Below, one piece after another: positions 1-10,232 of a DNA stretch of 64,000 bases. A model generated the notes under the pieces. The model was not told where the DNA came from, did no database searches, and worked only from the letters and a program-made list of their open reading frames with translations. Position 1 is the first letter of the stretch. Each line of letters starts with the position of its first letter. The position numbers and the translations under genes are program-made. The DNA comes from Clitopilus passeckerianus (taxonomy: Eukaryota; Basidiomycota; Agaricomycetes; Agaricales; Entolomataceae), in contig CALYLX010000066.1 of assembly GCA_944990035.1 (NCBI GenBank), positions 1,426,001-1,490,000 on the forward strand. The letters run 5' to 3'.

Positions 1-545
1 TATCGATTGCGATCGTGAAGAGGTAAAGACGAGGTGAAGAGAGCAAGGGAGAAGGGAAGGAGACGTGACAGGTACGTTTCATACGAACGACAGCTTGCTT
101 GCTTCCAGAGAGGGAAGCGAACTAGTTGGGTCAGGGAAGCGCCTTCGGTTGATGGACACATCCACAGGGGCCAACTGAGTTAATTGCAGCGTTGAGCCGT
201 CTTCATCGCGGCGACTTTGAATCCAAGCTATATTTCGTAATGTATCCGTTGAGGGGAGTGAGGTTTGAGGTAGGCTGACTCCGTGGATGCGAAAATGCCG
301 AGGAATGATGTTGACCATGAGCGCAGGATCGAAACGACGCGAAGCGAAGCGAGGAGACAGAAAGAACGAGAAGGCAAAAGAAGATTAGATTAGATCGGTA
401 CCTTATTTTCTCCGGCGATCAAAGTAATTGAGCCCTTGATTCACCGGCTTTATGCCTCAATTTGGTAATAGCCGCGAGAAGGTGAACTTGCAACCCTGCG
501 AATCGTTCGATTTAGACAAGATCGGATATCAACGAAAGAAAACTA
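1..545. other. Left-edge region, no convincing gene
   Basis: I see no recognisable gene. One ATG-started minus-strand frame (79-318, 79 codons) is open but matches nothing I know and has no visible intron signals that extend it. Its 3' end (about 72-125) resembles 8788-8845 in sequence, including a shared GCTTGCTTC...GAGAG.GGAAGC core, so this may be a small dispersed repeat rather than coding DNA. Confidence 0.4.
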
Positions 546-870
546 TTGGAATTTTTGTTTGAAGTAAGGTCATTGGATTTGAACCCAACTTTCACGTACT
601 CGAGACAGGTTTTGACCTCCATCAGGAAAATATATGCCAACTTGACATCAACTTGTAAAAACTTGATGAAACATCAAGTAGAGTGTCAAGTAGACATAGC
701 TTGCAGCCTAACTTATGGCTACTTATAGCACTTATAGCTTACTTATGCATACTTATGAAAGTCATCAAGTAGTGTGGCAATTCATGTTTTCACCAAGTAT
801 GGCCAAGTTGACAGATATTTTCCTGATATCGATGATCTAAACCACTGAGCCACCAGATCCTGGTTCGTAG
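546..870 (-). repeat. tRNA-derived SINE-like sequence, split by a MITE
   Basis: Read on the minus strand, about 866-838 holds an RNA polymerase III A-box-like stretch (TGGCTCAGTGG) and about 580-566 a near-perfect B box (GGTTCAAATCC). They are too far apart for a tRNA head because 621-827 is an insertion. Removing it brings the boxes close to the spacing in the uninterrupted relative at about 10150-10232, which has the same order and a B box GGTCCGAATCC. No intact tRNA fold is evident, so this is a tRNA-related SINE remnant rather than a tRNA gene. Confidence 0.5.
621..827. mobile_element. MITE-like element with terminal inverted repeats
   Basis: About 207 bp whose ends are imperfect inverted repeats of roughly 26 nt: the left end begins ATCAGGAAAATAT and the right end finishes ATATTTTCCTGAT, and the similarity extends inward (CAAGTTG/CAACTTG blocks). 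The interior is AT-rich with short ACTTAT and TCAAGTAG repeats and no coding potential. It lies inside a SINE-like sequence. I cannot define a target-site duplication, so the superfamily is unassigned. Confidence 0.5.
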
Positions 871-1171
871 GGAACAAAAAATGATGCAAGAGATTCGAAT
901 TGTTTGTTTAGACACGGGGGTTGAACCCAGCATTGGTTCACTGTGATTGACCAGTTATATTGACCACTTGACCATGCACCTCACATGTGTGCCCAGCCTG
1001 CTGCATCTGACTCCTGATCTGCCTCGCGTTGTGTGAGCGTCTCAACTTTAATTTACTAATATAAGTAATCTCATATTCGTAGAATCGATCTTTGGCTGAA
1101 TGGAGGCATGGTATTTGGCGTCTACACTCAGGCTTTAAAATGAGCATTGTGCATGACCTGAAGAGATGGTT
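871..1171. other. Non-coding spacer with another B-box-like site
   Basis: No gene is visible. At about 913-930 the minus strand reads GGTTCAACCCC, a B-box match like those in the neighbouring SINE remnants. Bases 1167-1171 (TGGTT) are the left copy of the target duplication of the retrotransposon that follows. Confidence 0.4.
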
Positions 1172-1626
1172 TGTTAAGGCAGAGCCTAACAACTTAGGTA
1201 ATACTGTTTACGCTCGATGTCTTTGATAAACAAAGACAGAGATTTGTCAGCAGCTGCGGCTGTACTGACGACCTGGTGAGATTGACGAAGCAAGGGACTT
1301 AAAGGCGAAGTAGAGAACTAAGCAGTTAGGTAGATTGCCTAGGTCAAGCTGAGGAGCCTTAACCAGATGGTACAGGTTTATATACCTATCTAGTAGTTCT
1401 AAATATAGCACATGCGCAGCATGATGAGTAAGTACATGAGTCAGTATGACTCGATGTGAGTCAGAAAGAGTCAGATAAGGTATAAGTCTCTCACGATCGT
1501 GAGAGATGCGGAGTAAGCATGGAAAAAGATGAAAAATGCGCAGTGATGCGCAGCATATGTGAGTAATTGTACATAGGTAAGCGGGCTGGGGTATGTAAGG
1601 AGAAACATGTAAGCAAAATCATAACA
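1172..1626 (-). repeat. 3' LTR of gypsy copy 1
   Basis: 455 bp, TGTTAAGG...ATAACA on the plus strand. It retains the 38-nt segment after ACAACTTAG that the partner LTR lacks. Confidence 0.95.
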
Positions 1627-1659
1627 TTACCCTCTCGCTATTGTTGAAGTCTCCTGACT

Positions 1660-2529
1660 TCAATTCCTTCCTTTACCCCAGAAATGATGGTCTATGCCCT
1701 TGTGGTAGCGTTGTGGGCAGCTAACCGGGTAATGGCCTGGGCCACGATGATGGCACAGACGACACACAAAACGAAAGCAATGACACTGTCGATGTCTGCC
1801 TCCACAAATGTAGCATCTGAACCATCTGGGTGGTGGTGGTCTGTTGGCAAGGTATCCGGTGCGCGGCGCCTTCTGGGACGATACTGTCGAGGGGGAAGGT
1901 TCACCAGTGTTGGTGAGTCGGACTCTGGTGGGCTTTCGAATGCGGAGAGGTATGGCATCGGAGGGTTTGCCATTGGGGTTGATGTTTTCCTTGTTGTCGT
2001 TCTGTTCTTCTTTGACGAAGGGGTTATGTTTTATTTTTGCGGCGGTGTGTAAATTGGTGACGGGAGGAAATGCTCGTAGGGTTCCGCAAACTTGACGTGC
2101 AGTGAGGATCGTGACTTCCTCTTCTTGACTTTCCTCAGGCCCCCAGGGATTGGAGGCAAGGGTTTCGAAGTCTGTCTCCTCTGGGTTGTTGAACCAGTTT
2201 TGTCGTTTGGGGAAGAATTCGTCGAGGAAAGCTGTTCCTCCAATAGCAAAGAAGAGGTCTGTGAGGGTCTCCTCCGTTTCTCGATCAACTTTGTCCAAAA
2301 GTTGATCAAGATCGTCAGTGGTTTTCGCAAATTGGTGGCGCAGACGAGCCACTTCGTTGCGAGTTTCGGTTCGTCGGTTTTGGTAGAGGGTTCCTTGTTC
2401 TCCCACAGCGGTGAGAGGGTTGTCGTCGCTGCTCCAGGCAGTATGCGTACGGAGCGCCGTAATAGCGGTATCGGATTTGAAGGTGTTGTGGATGATGGTG
2501 CGGTCGTAGGGAGAGGCATTTTGAGACAT
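1660..2529 (-). CDS. Third ORF of the chromovirus: Cys/His-rich protein of unknown function
   Basis: An intact 289-codon ORF between the end of pol and the 3' LTR, same strand as gag and pol, with an ATG start (MSQNAS). Residues about 55-95 are charged and probably helical. The middle is acidic and Pro/Ser-rich. The C-terminus (about 235-272) is packed with Cys and His in CxxC, CxC and CxxC pairs (RCYICGG, QCHCF, CRLCHH), suggesting a zinc-binding module that may bind nucleic acid. It is not an envelope protein: I see no signal peptide or membrane span. The equivalent in copy 2 (13070-13872) is broken by 1-2 nt indels. It is notable that this ORF survives while gag and pol of the same copy carry stops. 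Function unknown. Confidence 0.7.
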   Translation of the reverse strand: MSQNASPYDRTIIHNTFKSDTAITALRTHTAWSSDDNPLTAVGEQGTLYQNRRTETRNEVARLRHQFAKTTDDLDQLLDKVDRETEETLTDLFFAIGGTAFLDEFFPKRQNWFNNPEETDFETLASNPWGPEESQEEEVTILTARQVCGTLRAFPPVTNLHTAAKIKHNPFVKEEQNDNKENINPNGKPSDAIPLRIRKPTRVRLTNTGEPSPSTVSSQKAPRTGYLANRPPPPRWFRCYICGGRHRQCHCFRFVCRLCHHRGPGHYPVSCPQRYHKGIDHHFWGKGRN

Positions 2530-2669
2530 TGTTATATAGTGGAAGTGAGTGGGTTTGCTATGTGGTGTCAGGTGAGTTTCTTCCTCTTTTTATACTCGGT
2601 GAGTATTTCCTTGGCATTCCGCAGTTCCGACTCGGGCATCCATTTGTTGTCCACTGATGGCCATCCCTT

Positions 2670-5600
2670 CTATTTTACAAGGTATCTGTGTCGCTCTTTG
2701 CCTTGTTTCTGATGGGCCACAATTGCTTCTATTTCGTATTCTTTTATTCTGTTGATTTCGTCAGGTGGCGGTTTAGAGAAGCTGGGTCCATGCACTTTGG
2801 TGGAGATGTAATGGGTGAGAAGTGATGCGTGAATCACCGGGTGGATCTTCCATCGTCTTGGCAGGTCGAGTTTATAGGTCAGGTGTCCTTTTACCTCAAG
2901 TATCTTGAAGGGTCCTTCTCGTTTGGGTGCTAGTTTCTTGGAGATGTTTCCTTGATTGAGATTTGTGGCTTCTAACCACACCTTTTCTCCGACTTTGAAT
3001 GGGGTGAAATGTCGTGTGATCTTCTCTGCCATGCGTTGCGCAGCAAGTGCATGTGCAGCATTTGCTTCATCGCGTGCTAGCAGAAGTTCCTTGATCTGTT
3101 TGTCAACTGCGGGAATTTTGCTAGTGGGAGCAACTGATGGGAGTGCAGGTGGTTTGTATCCCATCATTAGGTAGAATGGGGTTCGTTTGGTGACAGAGTG
3201 TGTTCGGCTGTTGTAGGAGAATTCTAGAGTGGTAATCCATTTGGACCAGGATTCGGGGTTCTGTGCACAGAAGATGCGGAGATAGGCATCAATCTCCTGA
3301 TTGATCCTTTCTGTCGCACCATCGGTTTGCGGGTGGTAGGCGGCACTCATGTTGAGCTTGATTCCAAGGAGTCGTCCCATTTCTTGGAAAACTTTAGAGG
3401 CAAATTGAGGTCCTCTGTCTGAAATCCCTTTGTCGGAAGTCCAAAGCGACGGTAGACGTTGTCAATGTAGGCATTTGCAGTTCCTGTGGCGTCGATTTTC
3501 TTTGTGCAAGGGATGAAAATTGCCCCCTTCGTAGCTCCATGGTCGACCACGGCCATAATGCTATCGAAACCATTACTCCCTGGGAGATCCGTGTGAAAAT
3601 TGTACGTCACTAGCGAAAATGGCCTAGTGGTTTCGGATTTGGTGGGCATTAATGGTGGAGCAGTGGGGTGGCGATTGATCTTTATTTGTTGGCACATTGC
3701 ACAGCTCTGCACAAAGTTCTTGATGAATACTGACATCCCTGGCCACCAGTAGTCCTTCCGGACTTTTTCCAGTGTCCCAAATTGTCCAGGGTGTCCTGCG
3801 CTGGGTAGATCATAATAACGTTGGACTATCTTCCTTCGGAGGTCTTCGTCATCTGGTACCACACACTTGTCTTTGTAGTACAAGATGCCATCATCAAACT
3901 TCTAGTCTTCCAGGTTTGATCGGATTGGTGGGGGTCCGTCTTCTTTGGCGGTGCGAATGGCGTCAACAATCAGTTTGTCATTGACCATCTTGTGTACAAT
4001 TTGGTCCTTTAGTTCAATGTCAATTGAGCGAAGGAAGAGCTTGTTGGGGAGGAGAATGATGTCTTCGTTATCGGTGTCTTCGCCTGGGATGTGGTCTGGT
4101 CGTCGAGATAGTGCGTCGGATTGTATCATCTTTGCACCAGGGGTGTGTACAAGTTTGATGTTAAACTGGGATAGCATCAAATTCCATCTTGCTTGTCGTC
4201 GGTTCAACTTCCAGGCTTCTCGGAAGTATGTGAGGTTTTTGTGATCGGATAGAATCACAACTGAATGTTGGGATTCATGGAAGTAGTGTCGCCAGGTTTC
4301 TAATGCGCGGATAATGCCTAGGAGTTCTCGGTTGTAGATTTCATAGTTCCGTTCTGTTTCCGAAAACGATTTAGATATGAAACCACATGGGTGCCACGAT
4401 CCGTTGGCGTCACGTTGTTGTAGGACTGCTCCTGTTGCATGTTTTGAGGTGTCGCTTTCTACCACAAATGGCTTCGTGCGGTCAGGCATCAGCAACACAG
4501 GCACTTCCAGGAATTTGTCTTTCAGGGTAGTGAAAGCTTTGTGACATTCATTGGTCCATTCCCATTTCTTGTCTTTCTTGGTGAGTTCGTTCAGCGGTTT
4601 GGCAATTTCCGCATATTTTCCAATGAACCTGCAGTAAAAGTTTCCGAATCCTAGGAATGATCGGACTTCCTTTACTGTAGTTGGCGTAGGCCAGTTGCGC
4701 ATCCCTGCAAGTTTGACAGGATCCATGGAGATCTTGTTTGGTTCAATGATGAACCCGAGGTATTCCACTCTTGTGGTGTCAAATTGGCATTTCTCTGCTT
4801 TGAGGTAGAGATCGTTGTCTTGTAGTCTTTGTAAGACTCTGCATGTGCGTTCTCGGTGTTTTTCTGGATCGTTGGAGAAGACGAGGATGTCGTCCATGTA
4901 GATAATGACCCATCCTTTGTCTATCATGTCTCGGAAGAGGTGGTTCATCATTGCTTGGAAGGTACCGGGTGAGTTCATTAGTCCAAAGAACATCACCATT
5001 GGTTCAAATAACCCTCGGTTGGTCTTGAACGCTGCTTTCCATTGGTCACCATCTTTGATGCGGATGTTGTGATATCCCCATCGAATGTCGAGTTTGGTGA
5101 AGACAGTTGCTCCTTTGAGTTTATCGATGAGTTCACTAGCCAGCGGTAAGGGGTAAGCGTTAGGTATTGTTCCTTCGTTGAGTCGTCGGTAGTCTTGACA
5201 TGGTCTTAGGGCTTCCGAGTCTTTCTTTGCAACGAAGAAGAATGGAGATGCTTGTGGGGAGTTGGATTCTCGGATGTATCCTTTGGCTAGATTTTCCTTG
5301 AGAAACTCGTCGAGTTTTTCTTGCTCTAAGGGGCTGAGCGGATAGACCTTGCAGTCTTTTGGCACGAAATCTGTCTTCAGATCTATGGCGTGATCCCAGG
5401 GTCGGCTTGGTGGGAATCGTTCAGATGCTGCTTTCTCAAAGACTTTTCTGTAGTCTTGAAGATAGTCGGGGATGATTTCGTCAAGGGATTTCTTTGGTTC
5501 CTTATCTTCTCGTTTATGCTCCAGAGCTTGCGAAATTGATGTTTTCGCACATATCCACACCTGCTGTGTGTGGTGTCTGGTTGCTGGATGGTGTGTTATC

Positions 5601-6300
5601 ACCGTCTGTCGCATCGTGGTAGTTGGCCTGATTGGCCCGTACACAAGGTAATCCTCTGTGTGTTCTTGTGTAAGTGGGGGTTCTTCCTTGGTGAATATTC
5701 CGACTGCTGGTTCGTTCTGGCAGTATGCGATGAGAAAGTCTTCATTGATCTCTTCTCCGTCTTCGACTATTCGGAAATAGTCGCTAAGTCCTTCTGATTT
5801 TCCGGGATTCTCTTCGGAACAATCAGGTGCTGGGGTAGGTGGCGTGTTTTCCTCTAGTAGTTGTTCTCGGATGGCTCTCATCCGCTTGATGTCTACTGCT
5901 TGCATCAATGTTTGCGACAGTCACTGGGTAATGCATGATTCGTTGATTTCAAGTGTGCCGTCGCTCCACGATATGATTGGATCTACCCGTTTTAGCCAGG
6001 GTAATCCAAAAATCAGGTGGTCTTTCCTGAGTCCAGTGACAAAACATCTTTCCTTGATGATGGCTGTCCCTATCTTGGCAATAACCCAGGTAAAGTGGGT
6101 AATAGTTCCTTGTTTGTTCAGGGTGCCATCAACGTTTCGTGCTGTAATCGGTTGTCGGAGTGGGAGTAGCGGGAGGTGATGTGTCTTGGCAAAGATGGAG
6201 TCGATAAATGACCCTTGCGCTCCAGAGTCAATGAGAGCTTTTGTGCCGGCGATTGTTGTATTTCCATCTAGAGGGTCTTGTAGAGAGATTGGGATACGGT
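2670..6300 (-). pseudogene. pol: Pol polyprotein of gypsy copy 1 (PR-RT-RH-IN-chromodomain), broken
   Basis: Minus-strand remains of the polyprotein. The protease region (about 6290-5924) is open up to a TGA at 5921-5923. The long piece 3902-5908 holds reverse transcriptase with YMDD and RNase H. The integrase pieces 3347-3883 and 2670-3380 show the HHCC-type zinc region, catalytic acidic residues and YHPQTDGATERIN. The chromodomain starts but ends at a TAG (2670) where copy 2 has Trp (YLVKWKGW). Compared with copy 2, the stops at 3902 and 2670 are TGG-to-TAG and the one at 5921 is CGA-to-TGA, all transitions. A 1-nt loss near 3433 shifts the integrase frame. No functional Pol can be made. 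Confidence 0.9.
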
Positions 6301-6320
6301 CAGCTTTGCAGTCTTCCTCT

Positions 6321-7379
6321 TCAAAAACCCTCAGCCTCTGCTTCAGTGTAGAATTCAGCGGCTTCTTCTTGGGGCATGTCAGCTAGGACTGCTCTGACAT
6401 ATTTGATCAACTCGGCTCCCTTCTCAGGTTTCTTGTGGAAACGGCTGTCGTTGTTGTTAGGATAGGTCCTTCCAAAGTTCTTTCTTTGGAGACACTGTTG
6501 GATTGTGTGACCCTTCTTGGAGCAATAGTAGCACAAGTTGTTCTTCTTGTGGTGTTCTCTTTCCTCCTGGGTGAGGCGGTGTTTGGGTGGATCAGTGGTG
6601 AAACGATCAACATCCGTAGCCATTGGGTCTCGGGCTCCAGTAGGTGTTTTGTAAGCACCTTTGACCATATCAGATGTCTTGATGATACGAGTATGTCCCA
6701 TGATTGTCTTGGCACGTCGCCAGTTGTTGTCAAACTGGACGGCTTTCTTGACCCAATCATCGAATGTGGTAGGAGGGGAATCGGAAAAGAGAATTTTCTC
6801 TCGGAGTTTGGGGGTAAGTCCTTCCATGAAGATCTCGATCTTTGCAGTGTCACCGCTGAGATCGGTTCATGCAAGAATATTCTTGAAGACGGTGACAAAT
6901 TCGTCAGCTGTCCCATTCTGTCGTAAGGCTTTGAGTTGGAGAAGTGCGGCAGCTTTGTCGTCGGTAGGGGAAAAGGCTTCTTTGAATTGGTGGATAAACT
7001 CAACATAGGTGGCTTTCCTTTCAGCTGCTGAGTATTTATCGTGAAATTCTAATCCCCATGCTGCTGCAGTTCCTTCTTTGAGGAAGGATAGGGCGATGCG
7101 AATCTTCTTGTCATCTTCGAGTTGGTTGAGGTTGTTTAGGATGAGGTAGTCTTCAAGTTCCTGAATGAACTTTCTGGTCTTGGATCGGTCTCCGGAGAAT
7201 GTTTGGGGTTTGGCTCCAATGTCCTTCTTGTTGTTGTTGTCTTGTGACATTTCGTAGTCGAAATCGAAATCGGTCTCTGGTTCAATTGTTTCTGCACTGG
7301 GGCGCTCCTCTGGCTCAGCTGTGGGGCTCTCCTCTAGCTGTTGTTGTACTTGATGTTCTTCTTCTTCCTCTTCGGGCAA
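6321..7379 (-). pseudogene. gag: Gag of gypsy copy 1, one premature stop
   Basis: Gag has an acidic N-terminal stretch, a capsid-like region (GDRSKTRKFIQELEDYL, AAAWGLEF) and a CCHC zinc knuckle (CYYCSKKGHTIQQC). The frame is continuous except for a TGA at 6867-6869, which corresponds to CGA in copy 2. The first in-frame ATG is MSQDNNN; upstream of it the frame has no ATG. Gag ends in GGT TTT TGA, with the same slippery GGGTTTT as copy 2, but the 3' arm of the downstream stem is lost to the 70-bp deletion at about 6297. Confidence 0.9.
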
Positions 7380-7835
7380 GACAGAAGCGCTGGTAGACGG
7401 GACTAGTGATGGGTTCCTGGATATTGCTGTGGGTAACGGTGCGAAGCGTCACTGTTCCTCCTCGTCTACTTCAATGTTGTGTTCTCTTTGAGCTCGGACA
7501 ATAGCAGGGGTCTTATGAGGTCGTTCAGGGGTGGGGAAGTCTAGAGCGTGGAAGTGTCTGTTTTCAACAGCAACGGTGGTGAATGTGAATCTGCCAAGGG
7601 AAAGAGAGGCGTAGCACCAGCGGTTATTGTTGGGATTAAAGCCACAGTAGTTTCCATTGGTGAACTTGTAGACGTTGTTGGTTCCTTCTACTAGAGTGGT
7701 ATTTCGTGGCGGGTGGTCTGCCCTGTGTACGACCGTGGTGACTGAGTGGTAGCCGCAACGGCAATCGGCCTGCTGCGTGCTTCTGCTATGTTGTCGTGGG
7801 GTGGGCCTGCGCTAACAATGAGCGGGCCTTCCGAA

Positions 7836-8025
7836 CAGCTTGACCTTTTGTTAAGGCAGAGCCTAACAACTTAGACAGAGATTTGTCAGCAGCTGCGGCT
7901 GTACTGACGACCTGGTGAGATTGACGAAGCAAGGGACTTAAAGGCGAAGTAGAGAACTAAGCAGTTAGGTAGATTGCCTAGGTCAAGCTGAGGAGCCTTA
8001 ACCAGATGGTACAGGTTTATATACC
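7836..8025 (-). promoter_or_regulatory. Promoter, predicted transcript start and self-primer site of gypsy copy 1
   Basis: On the minus strand a TATA box (GGTATATAAACC, 8014-8025) lies about 31 nt upstream of CAGCTTGACCT (7990-7980). The same 11 nt occur in reverse complement (AGGTCAAGCTG) at 7846-7836, 2 nt inside the LTR. If transcription starts at 7990, the first 11 nt of the RNA pair perfectly with the primer-binding site, the arrangement known from Tf1/sushi-type chromoviruses. Confidence 0.65.
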
Positions 8026-8265
8026 TATCTAGTAGTTCTAAATATAGCACATGCGCAGCATGATGAGTAAGTACATGAGTCAGTATGACTCGATGTGAGT
8101 CAGAAAGAGTCAGATAAGGTATAAGTCTCTCACGATCGTGAGAGATGCGGAGTAAGCATGGAAAAAGATGAAAAATGCGCAGTGATGCGCAGCATATGTG
8201 AGTAATTGTACATAGGTAAGCGGGCCGGGGTATGTAAGAAGAAACATGTAAGCAAAATTATAACA
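7849..8265 (-). repeat. 5' LTR of gypsy copy 1 (38-bp internal deletion)
   Basis: 417 bp. Relative to 1172-1626 it lacks 38 bp after ACAACTTAG; the deletion joins short AG-type microhomology. Promoter elements are retained. Confidence 0.95.
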
Positions 8266-8975
8266 TGGTTGGCTTTGAAGCCTATACAGCTCCAACATCA
8301 ACCCATTAGTTGACGATCTAGACTGCTGAACTACCGTGGTTTTCATTCCCATTGATCAAACATTGAATGGAGGGCACTCACAACCAGATGTTATCAAAAT
8401 AGTTACAGGTCATTTTACATCCGCATGATGGTGTTGGGTTTGATCCCACCATGCCAGTCTACGATCTAAGCCACTGAGTCACCACGTCTTCATATTAGCT
8501 TTAAATCACGGTAATCACCTTGACCTTGAATGTGTGTGGGCCACGTTGCACCCAGTGTAACCAAAAATACACTGGAACATCGGATCAGGTCCAGCAACAG
8601 GACCACATAAGACTAAAGTTACAACAATGCAGCTAAGTCTGACTCAAATCAGATAAAAATACTCTTTTCCAAGATTGTATAAAGGCAGGAGCTGAACCTA
8701 GCACCACTGTAATGAAGGCAATGGGGCAGAGAGAGAAGGAAAAGGAGACCCAATAGTCATAGGCGTCGATAACGCACCTGGGAATGTGCAGTACAACATT
8801 TCATATGAAGAACATCCTGCTTGCTTCGAGAGAAGGAAGCAAACTATTCAAGTTGGCTTACCCCGTGGCTGACAGGTGCAGGTATCCATTCAGTCAAGAG
8901 TTTACATTGCGTAGACCTTGCATATTCAAACTATCATGCTATATTAGGGAAGAAAATGAATGCATGATTACAATT
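8266..8975 (-). repeat. Cluster of tRNA-related SINE remnants
   Basis: No gene seen. Two SINE-like heads read on the minus strand: about 8350-8285 (A-like GTAGTTCAGCAGTCTAGATC, B-like GGGTTGATGTTGG) and about 8495-8430 (A-like TGACTCAGTGGCTTAGATC, B-like GGGATCAAACCC). A further B-box match (GGTTCAGCTCC) is near 8700. The body around 8505-8560 resembles about 935-1000, so these belong to the same family as the copies at 546-870 and 10150-10232. Bases 8788-8845 resemble 72-125. Confidence 0.45.
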
Positions 8976-10037
8976 TTAAGCCATGTCATTTTGCAGCCTG
9001 GGCGACTTTGTATGTTCAAACATGCGACCAAGTAGCGGTGTCCTAGTGGGAGAAGAAACATCATTCAGGAACTCTAGAATGAAGTCCTGCGTGATTCTTG
9101 GGTGCGCAATCATTGTCCAGTCATCCCGACCCAACATCTTCTTCTGCAGGAAAGTGATAGCAACGTTGGTAACGCTCTCTTCTATACTTAGAAGGACACT
9201 TTGGGCAAGTTTTTTCTTGCTCTCCAGAATGCGATCCTTTTTTGTCGCATGGTACAAGTCCCAAACTAAAGCATCGTAAGGCATATGCCCACAAAAGCCT
9301 ATGTGATTCTCACAGGAGGTGATGCCATATTGTAACAAGCTTTCTCGATGTGCCTCCAGGTATTCTCGCCAGATGAAGTCGTCCATGGCTGAACAAATAG
9401 GTAAGCCGCTGTCCAGAATCCAGAAGATTACAACTTACTATCAAGTATAAGCGATTCTGCTTGCCATTTCATCATTATCTTCTGCCTGGCCCTCATTTTC
9501 TCCTTAATTGCCTTCGTTTCCTCCTTAATTGCCTTCATTTCCTTCTTTAGCCAAGATACTAACTTCCTGGTCTTGAATTCCTTGAAGGAGTGCCTGAAAT
9601 AGGATGTAAGAAACACAATTACTTGAATAAGTAGCTAAAAAGCACGATATTGCTCGCCTCTTTCTGTCGCCTATATTCAATTTTTTTTGACCTTGTTCCA
9701 TCCTTGGGCGACCCTCTCAAAGCTGTATTGGTCAAGATCATCCCTCTCAGGCAGTGTGAGAGCATCTGCAATTGTAGGTCCCGAGGTGCCCGCTGGAACA
9801 TTTTCTTCAACAGCCGTTTGAAAAAGCTCGCACCTAGCTTTCCGTGAGCCTGCTGGCCAAAGAATCGTCGGGTCAAGTGAGACCTTGACCGTCGAGGCGG
9901 TTGCATTCTTTGCCACCAGCTGTTGGCCCTTGAACATGCCGACTACGGCTATGAAGAAGGAGGGATGAGAAACAATCAGGCGTACCTCCTTTCTTGATTG
10001 AGGATATTGGGCGAGATGAAAGGTAGTCAAAAGTCAT
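8976..10037 (-). CDS. Unrecognised four-exon protein-coding gene
   Basis: I assembled four exons on the minus strand whose phases agree: 9986-10037 (ATG at 10037), 9692-9942, 9439-9634 and 8976-9388 (TAA at 8976-8978), 912 nt in total for about 303 residues. Introns are 43, 57 and 50 nt. The last is clear (GTAAGTTG...TGTTCAG); the second has a weak donor (GTCAAA) and is the least certain. Residues about 105-150 are Lys/Glu-rich and probably coiled-coil (KKEMKAIKEETKAIKEK). The C-terminal part has regular amphipathic helices. No domain recognised. It lies between two copies of the gypsy family and could be part of a larger gene trimmed by rearrangement. Confidence 0.5.
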
Positions 10038-10149
10038 AGGGGGGAGCCCAGATCTGATGATGTTTAATTATGTCACCCTGGTTCGGCTTATCCCGGTAAA
10101 CCTTTCAATTGGATACCAGTGCACCAGAGGAAAATAATGCATCCAGTTG

Positions 10150-10232
10150 TTTATGAGGTCATTGGATTCGGACCCAACTTCAAGGACCCATTTCTCACTT
10201 CCCGCTTTGACGGTCTAAAGCACTGATCATAC
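10150..10232 (-). repeat. Uninterrupted tRNA-related SINE-like head
   Basis: On the minus strand, an A-box-like TGATCAGTGCTTTAGACC and, about 45 nt further, a B box GGTCCGAATCC. It is the closest relative of the split copy at 546-870 and shows the unbroken order. A related B-box-like site (GGTTCAATTTC) follows at about 10361-10395. Confidence 0.45.

Larger units (their letters stand above)
1172..8265 (-). mobile_element. Ty3/gypsy chromovirus, copy 1 (decayed)
   Basis: A full-length LTR retrotransposon on the minus strand: LTRs at 1172-1626 and 7849-8265 begin TGTTA and end TAACA, and perfect 5-bp target duplications TGGTT flank it (1167-1171 and 8266-8270). Gene order on the minus strand is gag, protease, reverse transcriptase, RNase H, integrase, chromodomain, then an extra ORF before the 3' LTR. 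A purine-rich tract (GAGAGGGTAA, minus) abuts the 3' LTR. It is inactive: nonsense codons at 6867, 5921, 3902 and 2670, a 1-nt loss in integrase near 3433 and a 70-bp deletion near 6297 relative to copy 2. The LTRs differ by substitutions and a 38-bp deletion, so it is older than copy 2. Confidence 0.95.

Noticed and set aside
1684..2712. Long plus-strand open frames opposite the chromovirus third ORF and pol end (also 13033-14055)
   Set aside because: They are antisense to clear transposon genes, share no recognisable motif, and vary between the two copies.
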